Notes: generated by a model from the letters alone, not told the origin. Positions 18,306 to 28,204 are shown, numbered from the stretch's first letter. The stretch is 64,000 nt of DNA from Gluconobacter potus (GCF_015244705.1 NZ_JABCQF010000001.1:372001-436000), one strand, 5' to 3'. Program-made: numbers and translations.

Positions 18306-21020
18306 TCAGTTCGGCTGCGGGCCCATGACGATCTGGGCCAGGTCGGTCGGGCGGACCCATTTGCGGAAAGCGGCCTGCACCTGCTCGGGCTTCATGTCAT
18401 AGATCGCCTGAGCGGCCTTGGCCGGGCTGTCGAGCGGCAGGTCCAGGGCGATCAGGGACAGGTAGCTTCCGGCCAGCGCGCTGAAGCTGGCGCGGGACAT
18501 GGGCTGGCTGCGCAGCAGTGACGCCTTGGCGAGATCGAGGCTCTCCTGCGAGACGGGGGTGTTGCGCATGTCCTCGACATCCTTGACGGCGAGGGCACGG
18601 GCTTTGCCGACCTTGTCCGGATCGGCGCCGAAGGTGATGCCGAAGCCGCTGCGGGTGCGGGAATAGGTAAAGCCGCTTCCGGCGCCATAGACATAGCCCG
18701 TCTTTACGCGCAGGTCCTGCATCAGGCGCGAGGAGAAGCCATCTCCGAGGATCGTATTGCCGACGGCCAGGGCATGGCGGTCGGGGTCGGTGACTTTCAT
18801 GCCGATGGTCTCGACGAGTTTGACCTCATCCTGCGAGCGGCCTGGATCGGCGACCACGGCCTGCGACGTGCGGCTCAGCGGGATTGCCGGCAGGTCGACG
18901 ACGGGCTTGGGGCCCACGGCCTTCCAGATGCCGAACGCCTTTTCCACGTCCGCTTTCGCGGCTTCGGGGCTGATGTCACCGACGATGACGATGGTCGTCA
19001 GGTCCGGGCGGTAGGCATGGGCGTAATAGGCCTGCACGTCCGCAAGCGTGAGCTTGCCGATTGTGGCGGGAGTCGCTTCACGCAGGGTGGGATCCTGCGG
19101 CGGGACCAGCGCCTTGCGGGCGGCACGGCCGAAGCGGTAGCCGGGGGACTGGAGTTCGCCGGCCTGCGCCTGCGCGGCCTGCATCTGGGTGATGCGGAAC
19201 GCCTTTTCCGGGAAGGCCGGGTTCAGCTCATGATCGGCCAGCAGGGCGAGGCCCTTCTCGAAGTTCGGTGTCAGGGTGCTGAGCGAGAAGGACGGGCCGG
19301 CTTCCTCGTCCGCCGAGATGTCGTCGAGGGCGCGGGCGAGGGCCAGACGGTCATGCGTCTTGCTGCCGTAGAGGAACATCTGCTCGGTCACATCCGCCAC
19401 GCCTTCCTGACCGGCGGGCTGTTCGAGGTCCGCGTTCTGGCGGATGCGGCCGATCAGTTCGACGGTGTGGCTGACATGCTCGGGCTGGACCAGAAGATGG
19501 AGGCCGTTCGACAGCGTATAGGCGGCCGGGAGCGGGGCTGCGGCCGGGATGGTCAGGCGGGCGAGGGCCTGCTGTGCCCAGTCGGGCAGGGCGACCTTGC
19601 CGGAGGGCGGCGTGTTGAAGGATTCCGCGCCGCCAAAGCCTTTCTGCCCAACCGGCTTGCCCGAGGGGCTCGGCGTCAGGGTGGCGGTGATGGCGTGGGC
19701 AGGGTCGAGCAGCTTTTTCGCCAGAGCGTCAACCTGCTCCTTGGTCACGTTGCGGAAGGCGGCCAGCATGTCCTGCGGGTCGTTCAGGTGCTGAATGGCA
19801 ACGGCCTGCGACCAGCTTTCCGCGAGGCCGGAAATGCTGTTGGCGTTGAATTCAAGCGAGGCGATTTCCTTGCGGCGGGCGGCTTCGATCAGCTCGGCCG
19901 GGATGCCGTGGGTGCGGAAATTTTCCATAATAGTGGCGACACTGGTCCGCAGGGCGTCCGGGTTCGCATCCTTGGGGAAGCCGGCATACACGACGCCCAG
20001 ACCGGCCTGCGCTTCGGGGTCATACATGAAGCCGGTATCCAGCGCCTTGCCCGACGGCACGAGATCAAACAGGGCGGCGCGCTGGCTGCTGATGGCGTCG
20101 GCGAGCAGGGTGGTTGCGGCGTAGTCGGGGTCGCGCTGGCCGGGCATGCGCCATGCCATGGTGACGAGGCCGATCGGCAGGTCGGTGTCGAGCGCGATGC
20201 TCTGGGCCTTGGCCGGGGTGGGGGAGACGGTGCCGCGCTCCGGCAGGGTGGAGGCGGGGATAGTGCCGAAAGCGGCCTGAACCTTCTTCAGCGTATCCTG
20301 CGGGTCCACATCGCCGGTGATGACCAGCACGGCATTGTTGGGCGCGTACCAGGACTCATAGAACTTCTTCAGCAGGGGCGCGGTCGTGGCGTCGAAAGAT
20401 GGGCGGGTGCCGAGGGCGTCCTGCTCGTAGGGCGTTCCGGCATAAAGGGCGGCGCGGATCTGCGAGAGATAGCGATAGATCGGGCTGGAAAGATCGCGCG
20501 AGACTTCCTGCTCGATCGCGCCTTTCTCATGCGCCCATTCGGCCTCGGTGATGTTCAGGTCGCGCATGCGTCCGGCCTCGATCCGCAGCAGGACGTCGAG
20601 GTCGCTGGCGGGGGCCTTGAAGTAATACTGGGTGACGTCTGACGTCGTGTCGGCGTTGTCGTTGTTGCCGAGCTGCGCGCTGATGGTGGAAAGCTGGTCG
20701 CGCGACAGGGTCTGCGAGCCGTTGAACATCATGTGCTCAAGCGCATGCGCCGTACCCGGAAAGCCTTTCGGTGCGTTCACCGAGCCCGTCTCATAGTTCA
20801 GCATCGTCTGCACCACCGGAGCGAGGGTATCGCGCACCACGATGACCCGCAGCCCGTTGGAGAGGGTCGCCCGCGTGACCGTCGCGGGGGCGGCACTCGT
20901 TGCTGCCGCATTCGTCGTGGAGGCCGTAGCCGGTGCGGCCTGGGCGCCCGCAAGGACCGGAGGCGCCAGCATGGTGGCTGCCAGCAGGGACAGGCGGGAC
21001 AGACGGGAGAGTGCGGACAT
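18306..21020 (-). CDS. Secreted M16 (insulinase/pitrilysin) family zinc peptidase, two-lobed
   Basis: Protein of 904 residues with a signal peptide ([21 protein letters not shown]) placing it in the periplasm. The inverted zinc motif HALEH (92-96) is intact, with a downstream Glu-rich [12 protein letters not shown] supplying the third ligand. A second M16 lobe (about 480-900), including a PFGR-like R-x-x-Y region [11 protein letters not shown], lacks the zinc motif, as is usual for the inactive half. Members degrade peptides or process other proteins; the substrate here is unknown. It is flanked by convergent terminators on one side and diverges from a small membrane protein. Confidence 0.9.
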   Translation of the reverse strand: MSALSRLSRLSLLAATMLAPPVLAGAQAAPATASTTNAAATSAAPATVTRATLSNGLRVIVVRDTLAPVVQTMLNYETGSVNAPKGFPGTAHALEHMMFNGSQTLSRDQLSTISAQLGNNDNADTTSDVTQYYFKAPASDLDVLLRIEAGRMRDLNITEAEWAHEKGAIEQEVSRDLSSPIYRYLSQIRAALYAGTPYEQDALGTRPSFDATTAPLLKKFYESWYAPNNAVLVITGDVDPQDTLKKVQAAFGTIPASTLPERGTVSPTPAKAQSIALDTDLPIGLVTMAWRMPGQRDPDYAATTLLADAISSQRAALFDLVPSGKALDTGFMYDPEAQAGLGVVYAGFPKDANPDALRTSVATIMENFRTHGIPAELIEAARRKEIASLEFNANSISGLAESWSQAVAIQHLNDPQDMLAAFRNVTKEQVDALAKKLLDPAHAITATLTPSPSGKPVGQKGFGGAESFNTPPSGKVALPDWAQQALARLTIPAAAPLPAAYTLSNGLHLLVQPEHVSHTVELIGRIRQNADLEQPAGQEGVADVTEQMFLYGSKTHDRLALARALDDISADEEAGPSFSLSTLTPNFEKGLALLADHELNPAFPEKAFRITQMQAAQAQAGELQSPGYRFGRAARKALVPPQDPTLREATPATIGKLTLADVQAYYAHAYRPDLTTIVIVGDISPEAAKADVEKAFGIWKAVGPKPVVDLPAIPLSRTSQAVVADPGRSQDEVKLVETIGMKVTDPDRHALAVGNTILGDGFSSRLMQDLRVKTGYVYGAGSGFTYSRTRSGFGITFGADPDKVGKARALAVKDVEDMRNTPVSQESLDLAKASLLRSQPMSRASFSALAGSYLSLIALDLPLDSPAKAAQAIYDMKPEQVQAAFRKWVRPTDLAQIVMGPQPN

Positions 21021-21185
21021 GTGTTCAGAACTTTCCAGAGGAGAAATGCATCTTCACAAAAGAGTAAACCGGTTGTGCTGGTCCCTGTCCAGCATGTGTA
21101 GCCTGTGTTGATCGGGCTGTATCTGACGGTCGGATGAAGAAAAAATTATGTGCAGGGGGACGTCTGGCCGGATAAAGTGTGTGTG

Positions 21186-21722
21186 ATGACTTTACCTGAA
21201 CGCATTGCCCATGTGGATGACTGGCTGCTCGACCGGCTGTTCCAGCCTGTGGCGGATCGCCTTCCCGCGCGTCTGACGGCGCTACAGCTTGGCCTGAGCT
21301 GTCAGCTCGGCGCGCTGATGCTGGACGGGCTGTCTCTCGTGCTGCCGATGCTGCTGTTCGGGGCCAGTCTGGCCAATATGATCGACAGCGCGCTGATCTG
21401 GTGCATCAGTCTGGCGTTCTTCCTCGGCATGAAACGTTCGGCGCCGCTGGTGCGTCCCGGGATGCTCAATCCGCTGCGGCCGCTGCTGCGGGCCATGCGC
21501 CTGCTGTCTCTGGCATTTCTGGTCTACCAGCTGTTCCGGGGCATGGGGGCGCCGGGCTTCATCTGGCTGCTGACCCAGATGACCACGATTTCCCAGCTCC
21601 TGTTCACGGTGGGCCTCTATCTCGTGGCCTGCCAGCCGCGCCCGCCGTATCAGCGCATGTCCACCCGCAGCGGCCCGATCATCGAGGGCGTCTGGGGCAC
21701 CGGGGGCCGGATCAACTCCTGA
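21186..21722 (+). CDS. Membrane protein of unknown function
   Basis: Not recognised. Protein of 178 residues from ATG 21186 (GTG 21150 is an alternative). It has about four hydrophobic segments, including LMLDGLSLVLPMLLFGASLA, ALIWCISLAFFLG, LSLAFLVYQLF and WLLTQMTTISQLLFTVGLYL, and a basic cytosolic loop between them. The C-terminus CQPRPPYQRMSTRSG is polar. It lies 39 nt before a GT4 glycosyltransferase gene, so co-transcription is likely, but no functional link can be shown. Confidence 0.65.
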   Translation: MTLPERIAHVDDWLLDRLFQPVADRLPARLTALQLGLSCQLGALMLDGLSLVLPMLLFGASLANMIDSALIWCISLAFFLGMKRSAPLVRPGMLNPLRPLLRAMRLLSLAFLVYQLFRGMGAPGFIWLLTQMTTISQLLFTVGLYLVACQPRPPYQRMSTRSGPIIEGVWGTGGRINS

Positions 21723-21761
21723 CGCCAGGTTCCCTCGCTACGCCCATCAAGGAAAAAGCGC

Positions 21762-22802
21762 GTGACTTCCCGACTGAGAATTCTGCATTGCCTCTCGACC
21801 CGGGAATTCGCGGGGACGGAGCGTCATCTTGCGGAACTCTCCGCCATTCAGGCACGGACCCATGACGTCACGCTCCTTCTGGACCGCAATACGGTCGATC
21901 CGCTGACGGGCGGAGACATCAGCGGGTTTCTCTGCCCCGAAGTGAAGGTCGTGCGGGCCGGGGTGGCAGGATATCTTCCCGCTCTGGCCTCCGAACTGCG
22001 CAGCGGCCGTCATGATATCGTCCATACTCATCTCGGCCGTGCCTCCGCCCGGGCGAGCTGGCTGCGCCGGGCTGGGCTTGCGGGGTCGGTTCCGGTTGTA
22101 GCCACGCTGCATACCTCCTATCGCAGCCGCAGCTATGGCGCGCATGACGGGCTGGTCTGCATCGCCTCATGGCAGCAGGAGACCCTTCCGGCAAAACAGC
22201 GTGAAACCTCCGCGCTGATCCCCAACTGGACGGTTCCGCCCGGATCAACCTTCGCAGCGCGCGCGGCTCTGCGGGAGCGGATGCGGCGGGAGTGGGAGAT
22301 TCCGGATGGAGGCGTCGTGATTGGCGCGGCGGGACGGATGGTTGAGGAAAAGAATTTCGGGCTTCTGATCCAGGCCTGGAAGCAGGCGGAGCTGAAGCCC
22401 GGGACCCGTCTCGTTATGGTGGGCGACGGGCCGGAGCGTGGTGCACTGCAACAGGCTGCACAGGGGCGGCCGGACATCATCTTCACCGGGTATCGCACGG
22501 ACATGCCCGATCTTCTGGCGGCGTTCGATGCGTTTATCGTGCCCTCACGTCATGAGCCGTTCGGGCTGGTGCTGCTGGAGGCCATGGAAGCCGGATTGCC
22601 GGTCTGCGCTACGGCCGCCGGTGGTGTGAAAGATATTCTGGCGGATGCGCCGGATTGTCTGGTAGCGCCGGACAGTCTGGGGGCTTTGATGGAAGGGCTG
22701 CGGCGTCTGGAAGGGGCCACGCCGCGCCAGTGGGACATGTCGCGCTACAGGATCGGTGTGGCGGCCAGCAAGGTCGAAGCGTTTTACCGCCGGTTTCGCT
22801 GA
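21762..22802 (+). CDS. GT4-family glycosyltransferase
   Basis: Retaining GT-B glycosyltransferase of 346 residues. The N-terminal acceptor domain begins RILHCLSTREFAGTERHLAE with the G-T/G-x-E-R-H loop. The donor domain has GAAGRMVEEKNFGLLIQAW, MVGDGPERGAL and the EX7E motif in PSRHEPFGLVLLEAMEAGLP. GTG 21762 is preceded by AAGGAA at good distance. Similar enzymes build lipopolysaccharide core or exopolysaccharide; the sugar is not predictable. Its stop is 4 nt from the stop of the convergent membrane-protein gene. Confidence 0.87.
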   Translation: MTSRLRILHCLSTREFAGTERHLAELSAIQARTHDVTLLLDRNTVDPLTGGDISGFLCPEVKVVRAGVAGYLPALASELRSGRHDIVHTHLGRASARASWLRRAGLAGSVPVVATLHTSYRSRSYGAHDGLVCIASWQQETLPAKQRETSALIPNWTVPPGSTFAARAALRERMRREWEIPDGGVVIGAAGRMVEEKNFGLLIQAWKQAELKPGTRLVMVGDGPERGALQQAAQGRPDIIFTGYRTDMPDLLAAFDAFIVPSRHEPFGLVLLEAMEAGLPVCATAAGGVKDILADAPDCLVAPDSLGALMEGLRRLEGATPRQWDMSRYRIGVAASKVEAFYRRFR

Positions 22803-22806
22803 GAGC

Positions 22807-23400
22807 TTACAGCTCGTAGTAGCGGCGGGAGACGTAGCTGGAGAGGCCTTCGTCCGGCATGATGTGCCAGCCGTTGGTGATGGCGGGAATGAACTCGCAC
22901 AGGAACACCAGCACCGACAGGAAAAAGAGCAGCATGCCGTGTCCCACGATCTGGATGCGGCGCCAGAAATAGAGCGGGGGCAGGAGGATCCACAGGATCG
23001 TGCCGGGACGGAAGCCCGCCGCCAGCAGGCTGCGGCGGTCCATGATCAGCGCGCAGTAGAAAATCCCGACACTGACGATCATGGATCCGATATTGCTCGC
23101 AAACTCCGGAACGAGACCGAATCCTTCCAGGATTCCGACCGCCATGCTGCCGAAGAACGGGCCGATCAGGCTGAGCCACAGCCAGCGGTTGGAGATCAGG
23201 CTGGCGGGAAGGGCCGGGGGAACGCCTTCGGGCTGGGGCGGCCAGAACACGCAGCTTCCGGCCGGGTGCCATTCACCGCCGAAATCTTCGGTCCAGCACA
23301 GGGTGGAATGCCCGATGATTCCTTCCGTGACGAGGGCTTTCATCCCGTCTGCGGATACAGGCCCCTTGCGGGTGCCATGTTCTTCGTAAAACCAGCTCAC
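22807..23400 (-). CDS. DUF4339/GYF_2-domain membrane protein
   Basis: Protein of 197 residues. The first 55 residues form a GYF_2-type domain: WFYEEHGTRKGPVSADGMKA, then EGIIGHSTLCW and a late GEWHPA. Four hydrophobic segments follow (for example WLWLSLIGPFFGSMAVGIL and GMLLFFLSVLVFLCEFIPAI). Such proteins probably tether a peptide-binding domain to the membrane, with no established role here. It ends with ADEG-like SSYVSRRYYEL and converges tightly with the GT4 gene. Confidence 0.75.
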   Translation of the reverse strand: MSWFYEEHGTRKGPVSADGMKALVTEGIIGHSTLCWTEDFGGEWHPAGSCVFWPPQPEGVPPALPASLISNRWLWLSLIGPFFGSMAVGILEGFGLVPEFASNIGSMIVSVGIFYCALIMDRRSLLAAGFRPGTILWILLPPLYFWRRIQIVGHGMLLFFLSVLVFLCEFIPAITNGWHIMPDEGLSSYVSRRYYEL

Positions 23401-23540
23401 AGTTCGTCCTTATTTCCGGCGGCGCATCGTCGTTCCGGCTCCTGCTGGTTCCTGAACGGCTCAGTCTCTCACGACTTTTGGGGTTTTTGGCAAGACCTAT
23501 CCCGTCCTGATTATGAGGTGCGGCCCTGTCGCCATGTATG

Positions 23541-23575
23541 AAAAAGGCCGCAGGTCCGTGTGGAGCTGCGGCCTT
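23541..23575 (-). terminator. Intrinsic terminator of the aldehyde dehydrogenase operon
   Basis: Perfect 10-bp stem AAGGCCGCAG (23544-23553) with CTGCGGCCTT (23566-23575). On the minus strand it runs into five T (23545-23541), 22 nt after the large-subunit stop. Confidence 0.88.
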
Positions 23576-23597
23576 GTTTCATGATGTCCAGGCTGGA

Positions 23598-25913
23598 TCA
23601 GCTTGTGTGCTGTTTCAGCTCGCGGCGGACATCGGCGGGGCGCATCGGCATGTGACGCAGGCGGACGCCGACGGCGTTGAAAAGCGCGTTGCCAATGGCG
23701 GGAGCGACGACCGTAACACCCGGCTCACCGAGACCCGTGGGCTTTTCGGTGTTCTGGATGAACTCGATGTCGATGTCCGGCACATCGGGGATGCGCAGCG
23801 GGGTGTAGGTGTTGAGGTTGCGGTCCTTGATCGTACCATTGACGATCTCGGTGCCTTCGAACATCGCCATGCTGAAGCCCCACAGTGCCGCGCCTTCAGT
23901 CTGGGCGAGCGCGCCGCCCGGATCGACGATGGTGCCGGCATCGAGCACGAGCCAGAGCTTCTGGCAGGTGATGACGCCCGTCTTGCGATCGACATGGACC
24001 TGCGCCGCACCGGCCGTCCAGGTCGGCATGCCGCGTTCCTGGCCGAAGCTGGTGGCGATGCCGATGCCGGTATCGGCCGGAAGCTGCTTGTTGGCGTAAC
24101 CGATCTTGTCGGCCAGACGCTGGAGCACGGCGGCCTGACGTTTCGCGCCACCCACGGAGTTCGGAGCCTGACCGGCGTTACGGCCTTCAGCCGTGAACAT
24201 GGACAAGCGGAACGCCAGCGGGTCCTGCTTGGTGGAATGAGCTAGCTCGTCGAGGAAGCATTCCAGAGCCCAGGGCGTCCAGCCCGCACTGACCGAGCGC
24301 AGCCAGCCGGGACGGAAGGTTGCGTTAGCCAGATCGTTGCTGATGGCGCGGACGCGGGTCGGCCCGGTTTCGTACCAGTGATCCGCACCGGCAATGGCGA
24401 ACGGATCGTATTTCTTGCCGTCTTCGCCGGTGGCGAGGAAGGCCGGAGCCATGACCTGCGTCGGCCAGCCTGCGACCGCCACATAATCCATGCCCACGAT
24501 CTTCTTGCGGTCGTTGTCGAGTGCGACCTTGATCGTCTGGATGGACGGCGAGCGGATCGAGTCCAGTTCCATATCGTCGGAACGGGTCAGGATCAGCTTG
24601 ACCGGTGCGCCGCCGATGGCCTTGGAGGCGAGGGCCGCCGGAATGCAGTAATCGCCGTTCAGACGACGTCCGAAGCCGCCGCCGAGCATGTAGGTGCGCA
24701 TGACGACCTGCTCTTCAGGGACCTGAAGCGCCTTGGCGAGCTGCGGCAGGATCAGGGACTGCCACTGGTTGCCGGTGTGGATTTCCCACATGCCATCAAT
24801 GTGGCGCGCCACGGCGTTGACCGGCTCAAGCTGGTAATGCGCGACGGAGGCACAGGTATAGCTGCGCTCGAAAACCTGACCGGGGTGGATGGTCAGGGCT
24901 TCGTCCACGCCCTTGTCGTTGAAGACGCGGGTGCCGTTCTTCGGGTCGGCGGCCAGCTTGCGGCCATGCTCGATGATGTCCGCCTCGGAGACGTTGATCG
25001 TCGGACCGGGAGTCCACTGGACCTTCAGGGCATCGGCGGCGCGGATCGCGGCCGGATAGGTCTTGGCGAGCGCCACGACCCAGCCCGGAACGATGCCCGA
25101 GGGATCGTCCAGAACCACATAGCGCACATAGCCCGGGATCTTCTTCGCGGCGCTGTCATCCACGGAGATGACCTTGGCGGCGTAGCGGGTCGGCGGCATT
25201 TTCGGGCGGCCATAGACCATGCCGTCGAGTTTGACGTCGATGCCGTAGATCGCCTTGCCGGTCGTCTTGTCGGGGATGTCGAGGGCCGGAACCTGCTTGC
25301 TGATGAGGCGGCGGTTGGTCGTCGGCTTGAGCGGCAGCTTGGCCATCTCGTCCGGCGTGAAGGTCCGGGTCGGCTTGGCACGGGCAACGATGTCACCGAA
25401 GGAGACGCTCCTGCCACCAGCGGAGACGACGCTTTCACTGACCGTGCAGCGTTCCGGCGTGGTGCCGAGGAGCTTCGCGCCCTCGGTTACCATCACGCTG
25501 CGGGCGGCTGCACCGGCCTGACGGAATGTGTCCCAGGTATCCCAGACAGACCAGGAACCGCCGGTGACGTATTTACCGGCCCATTTCGGGGCGGTGTCGA
25601 CCTGCGTGATCTTGATCTTGTCCCAGTCGGCGTCCATTTCGTCAGCGATGATGCGGGCAAGGGCGGTGCCGACATGCTGGCCCATTTCGGCGCGGACGAT
25701 GTTGACGTTGATCGATCCGTCCGGGGCGATGGCGCACCAGATATTGGGCTCGAACGCGGCTTCCGGCGGCATGGCGGAGGGCAGGGTCGTTGCGGCGCCG
25801 GCCTTGCGGGCGAAACCGAACATCAGCCCGGCGCCAGTCGCCGTCATCAGGAAGTTGCGGCGGGAGAGGCGCGTGGCGTCGCTCTTTTTCGCAATCTGTT
25901 CGATTTTAGCCAT
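23598..25913 (-). CDS. aldH: Membrane-bound aldehyde dehydrogenase, molybdopterin large subunit
   Basis: Catalytic subunit of 771 residues of a quinone-linked aldehyde dehydrogenase that oxidises aldehydes in the periplasm. A Tat signal is visible (SRRNFLMTATGAG...FARKAGA). The molybdopterin regions are long and well kept: GGSWSVWDTWDTFRQAGAA, YTCASVAHYQLEP, LGGGFGRRLNGDY and GLGEPGVTVVAPAIGNA with the Glu expected of the xanthine oxidase family. As I recall it, the sequence follows AldH of acetic acid bacteria almost block by block; isoquinoline 1-oxidoreductase large subunits are more distant relatives. Last gene of the cytochrome-small-large operon; its start overlaps the small-subunit end by 8 nt. 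Confidence 0.9.
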   Translation of the reverse strand: MAKIEQIAKKSDATRLSRRNFLMTATGAGLMFGFARKAGAATTLPSAMPPEAAFEPNIWCAIAPDGSINVNIVRAEMGQHVGTALARIIADEMDADWDKIKITQVDTAPKWAGKYVTGGSWSVWDTWDTFRQAGAAARSVMVTEGAKLLGTTPERCTVSESVVSAGGRSVSFGDIVARAKPTRTFTPDEMAKLPLKPTTNRRLISKQVPALDIPDKTTGKAIYGIDVKLDGMVYGRPKMPPTRYAAKVISVDDSAAKKIPGYVRYVVLDDPSGIVPGWVVALAKTYPAAIRAADALKVQWTPGPTINVSEADIIEHGRKLAADPKNGTRVFNDKGVDEALTIHPGQVFERSYTCASVAHYQLEPVNAVARHIDGMWEIHTGNQWQSLILPQLAKALQVPEEQVVMRTYMLGGGFGRRLNGDYCIPAALASKAIGGAPVKLILTRSDDMELDSIRSPSIQTIKVALDNDRKKIVGMDYVAVAGWPTQVMAPAFLATGEDGKKYDPFAIAGADHWYETGPTRVRAISNDLANATFRPGWLRSVSAGWTPWALECFLDELAHSTKQDPLAFRLSMFTAEGRNAGQAPNSVGGAKRQAAVLQRLADKIGYANKQLPADTGIGIATSFGQERGMPTWTAGAAQVHVDRKTGVITCQKLWLVLDAGTIVDPGGALAQTEGAALWGFSMAMFEGTEIVNGTIKDRNLNTYTPLRIPDVPDIDIEFIQNTEKPTGLGEPGVTVVAPAIGNALFNAVGVRLRHMPMRPADVRRELKQHTS

Positions 25914-26382
25914 TGTTGGCGCCTTCCTGCTGCCTTGAGGCAGCTTCCTTGATGGCCTTGCGGATGCGGATATAGGTCATGCAGCGGCAGAGGCTGCCAC
26001 CCATCACGCCATCGATCTGGTCATCCGTCGGGTTCGGATAGTCTTTCAGGAGGCTCGCGGCCTGCATGATCTGACCGGACTGGCAGTAACCGCACTGCGG
26101 CACCTGCTGGTCACGCCAGGCGACCTGCACGACGTGGTTGCCTTCTGGGTCGAGGCCTTCGATTGTGGTGATCGAGGCGCCTTCGACGGCGGAAAGCGGC
26201 GTGATGCACGAACGCGTGGCGCGGCCGCCCACATGGACGGTGCAGGCGCCGCATTCACCGATGCCGCAGCCGAACTTGGTGCCGGTCAGGTTCAGGTCGT
26301 CACGGATGACCCAGAGCAGGGGGGTGTCTGCCGGGGCGTCGACCGTAACGGGCTGTCCGTTGAGTTCAAATTTCGTGGTCAT
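25906..26382 (-). CDS. aldF: Aldehyde dehydrogenase [2Fe-2S] small subunit
   Basis: Iron-sulfur electron-transfer subunit of 158 residues. The plant-ferredoxin-type cluster motif is CGIGECGAC followed by a later Cys in RATRSC; the second cluster uses CGYCQSGQ and CRC in the C-terminal helical domain. This two-cluster layout is that of xanthine oxidase-family small subunits. It has no signal peptide and is probably exported as a partner of the Tat-dependent large subunit. It lies 26 nt after the cytochrome gene. Confidence 0.92.
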   Translation of the reverse strand: MTTKFELNGQPVTVDAPADTPLLWVIRDDLNLTGTKFGCGIGECGACTVHVGGRATRSCITPLSAVEGASITTIEGLDPEGNHVVQVAWRDQQVPQCGYCQSGQIMQAASLLKDYPNPTDDQIDGVMGGSLCRCMTYIRIRKAIKEAASRQQEGANNG

Positions 26383-26408
26383 GTCCTGTTTTCCCAGTCC
26401 TGCCCGGA

Positions 26409-27743
26409 TCAGTGCGAAGCGTTGACGGGCGGAGCTTCGAGCGTGGCGCGCGCGCTGGCGGCCTTCTTCTCCAGATCCGTCCAGGGGGGCAGCGTGGTGC
26501 GTGTGCGACGCAGATACGCGGCGATGCGGGCCATGTCATGATCGGACAGGCCGGAATAGAAGCTCGGCATCGAGATGTGGTCCTGACCTTCCTCCGCGGT
26601 GATGCCATGCAGCATGACCTGATAGAGGTTGTTCGGCTCATCCAGCCACAGCGCGTTGTTCAGGGCCAGTTCCGGGCGACCCAGAACAGGGTTCGGGCCG
26701 GAATTGTAATGGCAGGCGCCACAGGCGCCCTGATACAGGCGTGCATCTTCGTCGAGCGGCTGCGGACCCGTCAGGTCACGGCCGGACATCTGCATGGCGC
26801 GGGAGATCGCGGCCTGATCGCCAGCGCTGCGCTGGGCGGCCTTGTCCACGTCCGCATAATAATGTGCGATGGCGTGCACGTCTTCCTCGGGGATCTTGGA
26901 GAGGAAGCGGTGCGGAACGGGCGACATCGGGCCTGCGGCGGAACCGTGCAGCGGAGCCACGCCAAAGCGCAGGTACTGGAACAGCTCGTCTTCGGTCCAG
27001 ACGACGGGCGTCGGGTTATGCTCGTTCAGCGGCGGGGCGATCCAGCCGTCGATGACCGCACCGTCATAGACATTGCTCATCTTCTCGGCGCCGAGAAGGT
27101 TACGCGGCGTATGGCAGGCGCCACAGTGCTCGTTGCCCTCGGCGAGATAGGCGCCGCGGTTCCACTGTGCGTCGTGCTTCGGGTCGTTCTGGTAGCGGCC
27201 CGGTGTGAAGAACAGCAGCTTCCAGAAGCCCTGACCCGTCAGGCGGATGTTGATCGGGAAGGGGACCGTGTTGTCACGCGGCTTCATGTGGACGGCCGGG
27301 CGCGTCATCAGATAGGCGTACAGGTCCGAGACGTCCTGATCGCTGACCTTCGTGAAGTGGTCGAACGGGAAAGCCGGATAGAGCTGGGAGCCGTCGCGGG
27401 CGATGCCCTTGTTCATGGCGCGCTTGAACGCGGCCAGCGACCAGTTGCCGATTCCCCATTCTTCATCAGGTGTGATGTTGGACGAGAAGATGTCACCGAA
27501 GGGGGTGGCCATCTTGAAGTCGCCGGCCAGTTCGGGGCCGGGCTTGCCATCCACGCGGGTATGACATTCCGCACAGTAGCCGCCATTCGCCACGAGTTCG
27601 CCACGGCTGATGGCGTCTGCGGAGAATGACGATGCGGCGGGCCGCGGAATCGGGGCAATGGCGGGGTACCAGGCATAGGCAAGAAAGCCGATGCCTCCCA
27701 CTGCGCCAAGGCCAATGACGGCGGCAGCTATCCGTTTGAGCAT
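26409..27743 (-). CDS. aldG: Aldehyde dehydrogenase triheme cytochrome c subunit
   Basis: Membrane-anchored electron-transfer subunit of 444 residues that passes electrons to ubiquinone. An N-terminal hydrophobic segment (IAAAVIGLGAVGGIGFLAYAW) anchors or exports it. Three heme c sites are present: CAECH (57-61), CGACH near 205 and CGACH near 340, each with a distal Met-containing region. The order cytochrome, small, large subunit is that of the Gluconobacter operon as I recall it. No clear promoter was found in the 290 nt upstream. Confidence 0.92.
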   Translation of the reverse strand: MLKRIAAAVIGLGAVGGIGFLAYAWYPAIAPIPRPAASSFSADAISRGELVANGGYCAECHTRVDGKPGPELAGDFKMATPFGDIFSSNITPDEEWGIGNWSLAAFKRAMNKGIARDGSQLYPAFPFDHFTKVSDQDVSDLYAYLMTRPAVHMKPRDNTVPFPINIRLTGQGFWKLLFFTPGRYQNDPKHDAQWNRGAYLAEGNEHCGACHTPRNLLGAEKMSNVYDGAVIDGWIAPPLNEHNPTPVVWTEDELFQYLRFGVAPLHGSAAGPMSPVPHRFLSKIPEEDVHAIAHYYADVDKAAQRSAGDQAAISRAMQMSGRDLTGPQPLDEDARLYQGACGACHYNSGPNPVLGRPELALNNALWLDEPNNLYQVMLHGITAEEGQDHISMPSFYSGLSDHDMARIAAYLRRTRTTLPPWTDLEKKAASARATLEAPPVNASH

Positions 27744-27988
27744 GCTTGAACTGTCCCGGCAGGTTTGAAATCATTTGCCACAAAAGGCGGCTGTTGCGTG
27801 CAACCTAGTGCACGGAGCCGTGAAAGGAAAGATTGCGTTATCTCAAAACGGTGTGTTTCCGGAAATAAATGCGGCCTTTGTCATGAAAATAACACAGGTT
27901 TCGCGATGTTTCAGCGTTAATACGGGATATTTTCGGTCCTGATTGCAGTATTCCCCGAGATGGACTCTCCATGGATATGGGAAGGATA

Positions 27989-28018
27989 TTGACTGTAGGT
28001 CGCGAGAGTCTGTTACAT
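27989..28018 (+). promoter_or_regulatory. Candidate promoter of the iron ABC transporter operon
   Basis: TTGACT (27989-27994) and TTACAT (28013-28018) are separated by 18 nt, upstream of a palindrome and of the permease gene. Confidence 0.5.
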
Positions 28019-28035
28019 TGTTTCCGGGAGCAAGT

Positions 28036-28167
28036 ATGCCTCCTGATGAATATTTTGACACCGAGTGTCAAAAACCTCCTATGCTTCTGACGGACTTCCA
28101 GAGCCAGTTCCGAGGGGGGCGGCCTTCGGTTTCTCCCTTGGCCTATCCCCCGGTGGGGTTCTGGTGA
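28036..28167 (+). CDS. Possible 43-codon leader ORF
   Basis: ATG 28036 follows GGGAG at 6 nt and encodes a 43-residue peptide beginning MPPDEYFDTECQK. A second short frame (ATG 28167 to 28253) starts on its stop and overlaps the permease start. No homology is recognised. Translation coupling to the permease, which lacks a Shine-Dalgarno site, is possible but unproven. Confidence 0.3.
   Translation: MPPDEYFDTECQKPPMLLTDFQSQFRGGRPSVSPLAYPPVGFW
28053..28073. promoter_or_regulatory. Perfect 21-bp palindrome, candidate iron operator
   Basis: TTTTGACAC (28053-28061), CGA, GTGTCAAAA (28065-28073). It contains TGA-N9-TCA, the pattern of RirA-type iron-responsive operators in other Alphaproteobacteria, and lies about 35 nt downstream of the candidate -10. 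Confidence 0.5.
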
Positions 28168-28204
28168 TGCGGGAAGGCTTGGCTTATGATTTCCCTGCGG
28201 CAGA

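Larger units (their letters stand above)
27744..28204. other. Intergenic region between aldG and the iron transporter
   Basis: About 460 nt between divergent operons. It contains a plausible forward promoter (27989-28018), a small ORF with a ribosome-binding site (28036-28167) and a perfect 21-bp palindrome (28053-28073). I found no cobalamin riboswitch motifs and no RNA gene. Confidence 0.6.

Noticed and set aside
18774-20642. 622-codon forward frame across the M16 peptidase gene
   Set aside because: Antisense shadow of a well-supported peptidase; no recognisable domain.
24378-25952. 524-codon forward frame across aldH
   Set aside because: Antisense shadow of the molybdopterin subunit; repetitive Asp/Gly composition with no homology.
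23598-27743. Isoquinoline 1-oxidoreductase (IorAB) as identity of the operon
   Set aside because: The linked triheme cytochrome c and close match to acetic acid bacterial AldFGH fit better, though the families are related.
28057-28062. TTGACA-like sequence inside the 28053 palindrome as a promoter
   Set aside because: No suitable -10 follows; the bases are explained by the palindrome.
28021-28204. Cobalamin riboswitch before the FecCD permease
   Set aside because: None of the conserved B12-box or pairing segments could be recognised; only the palindrome stands out.
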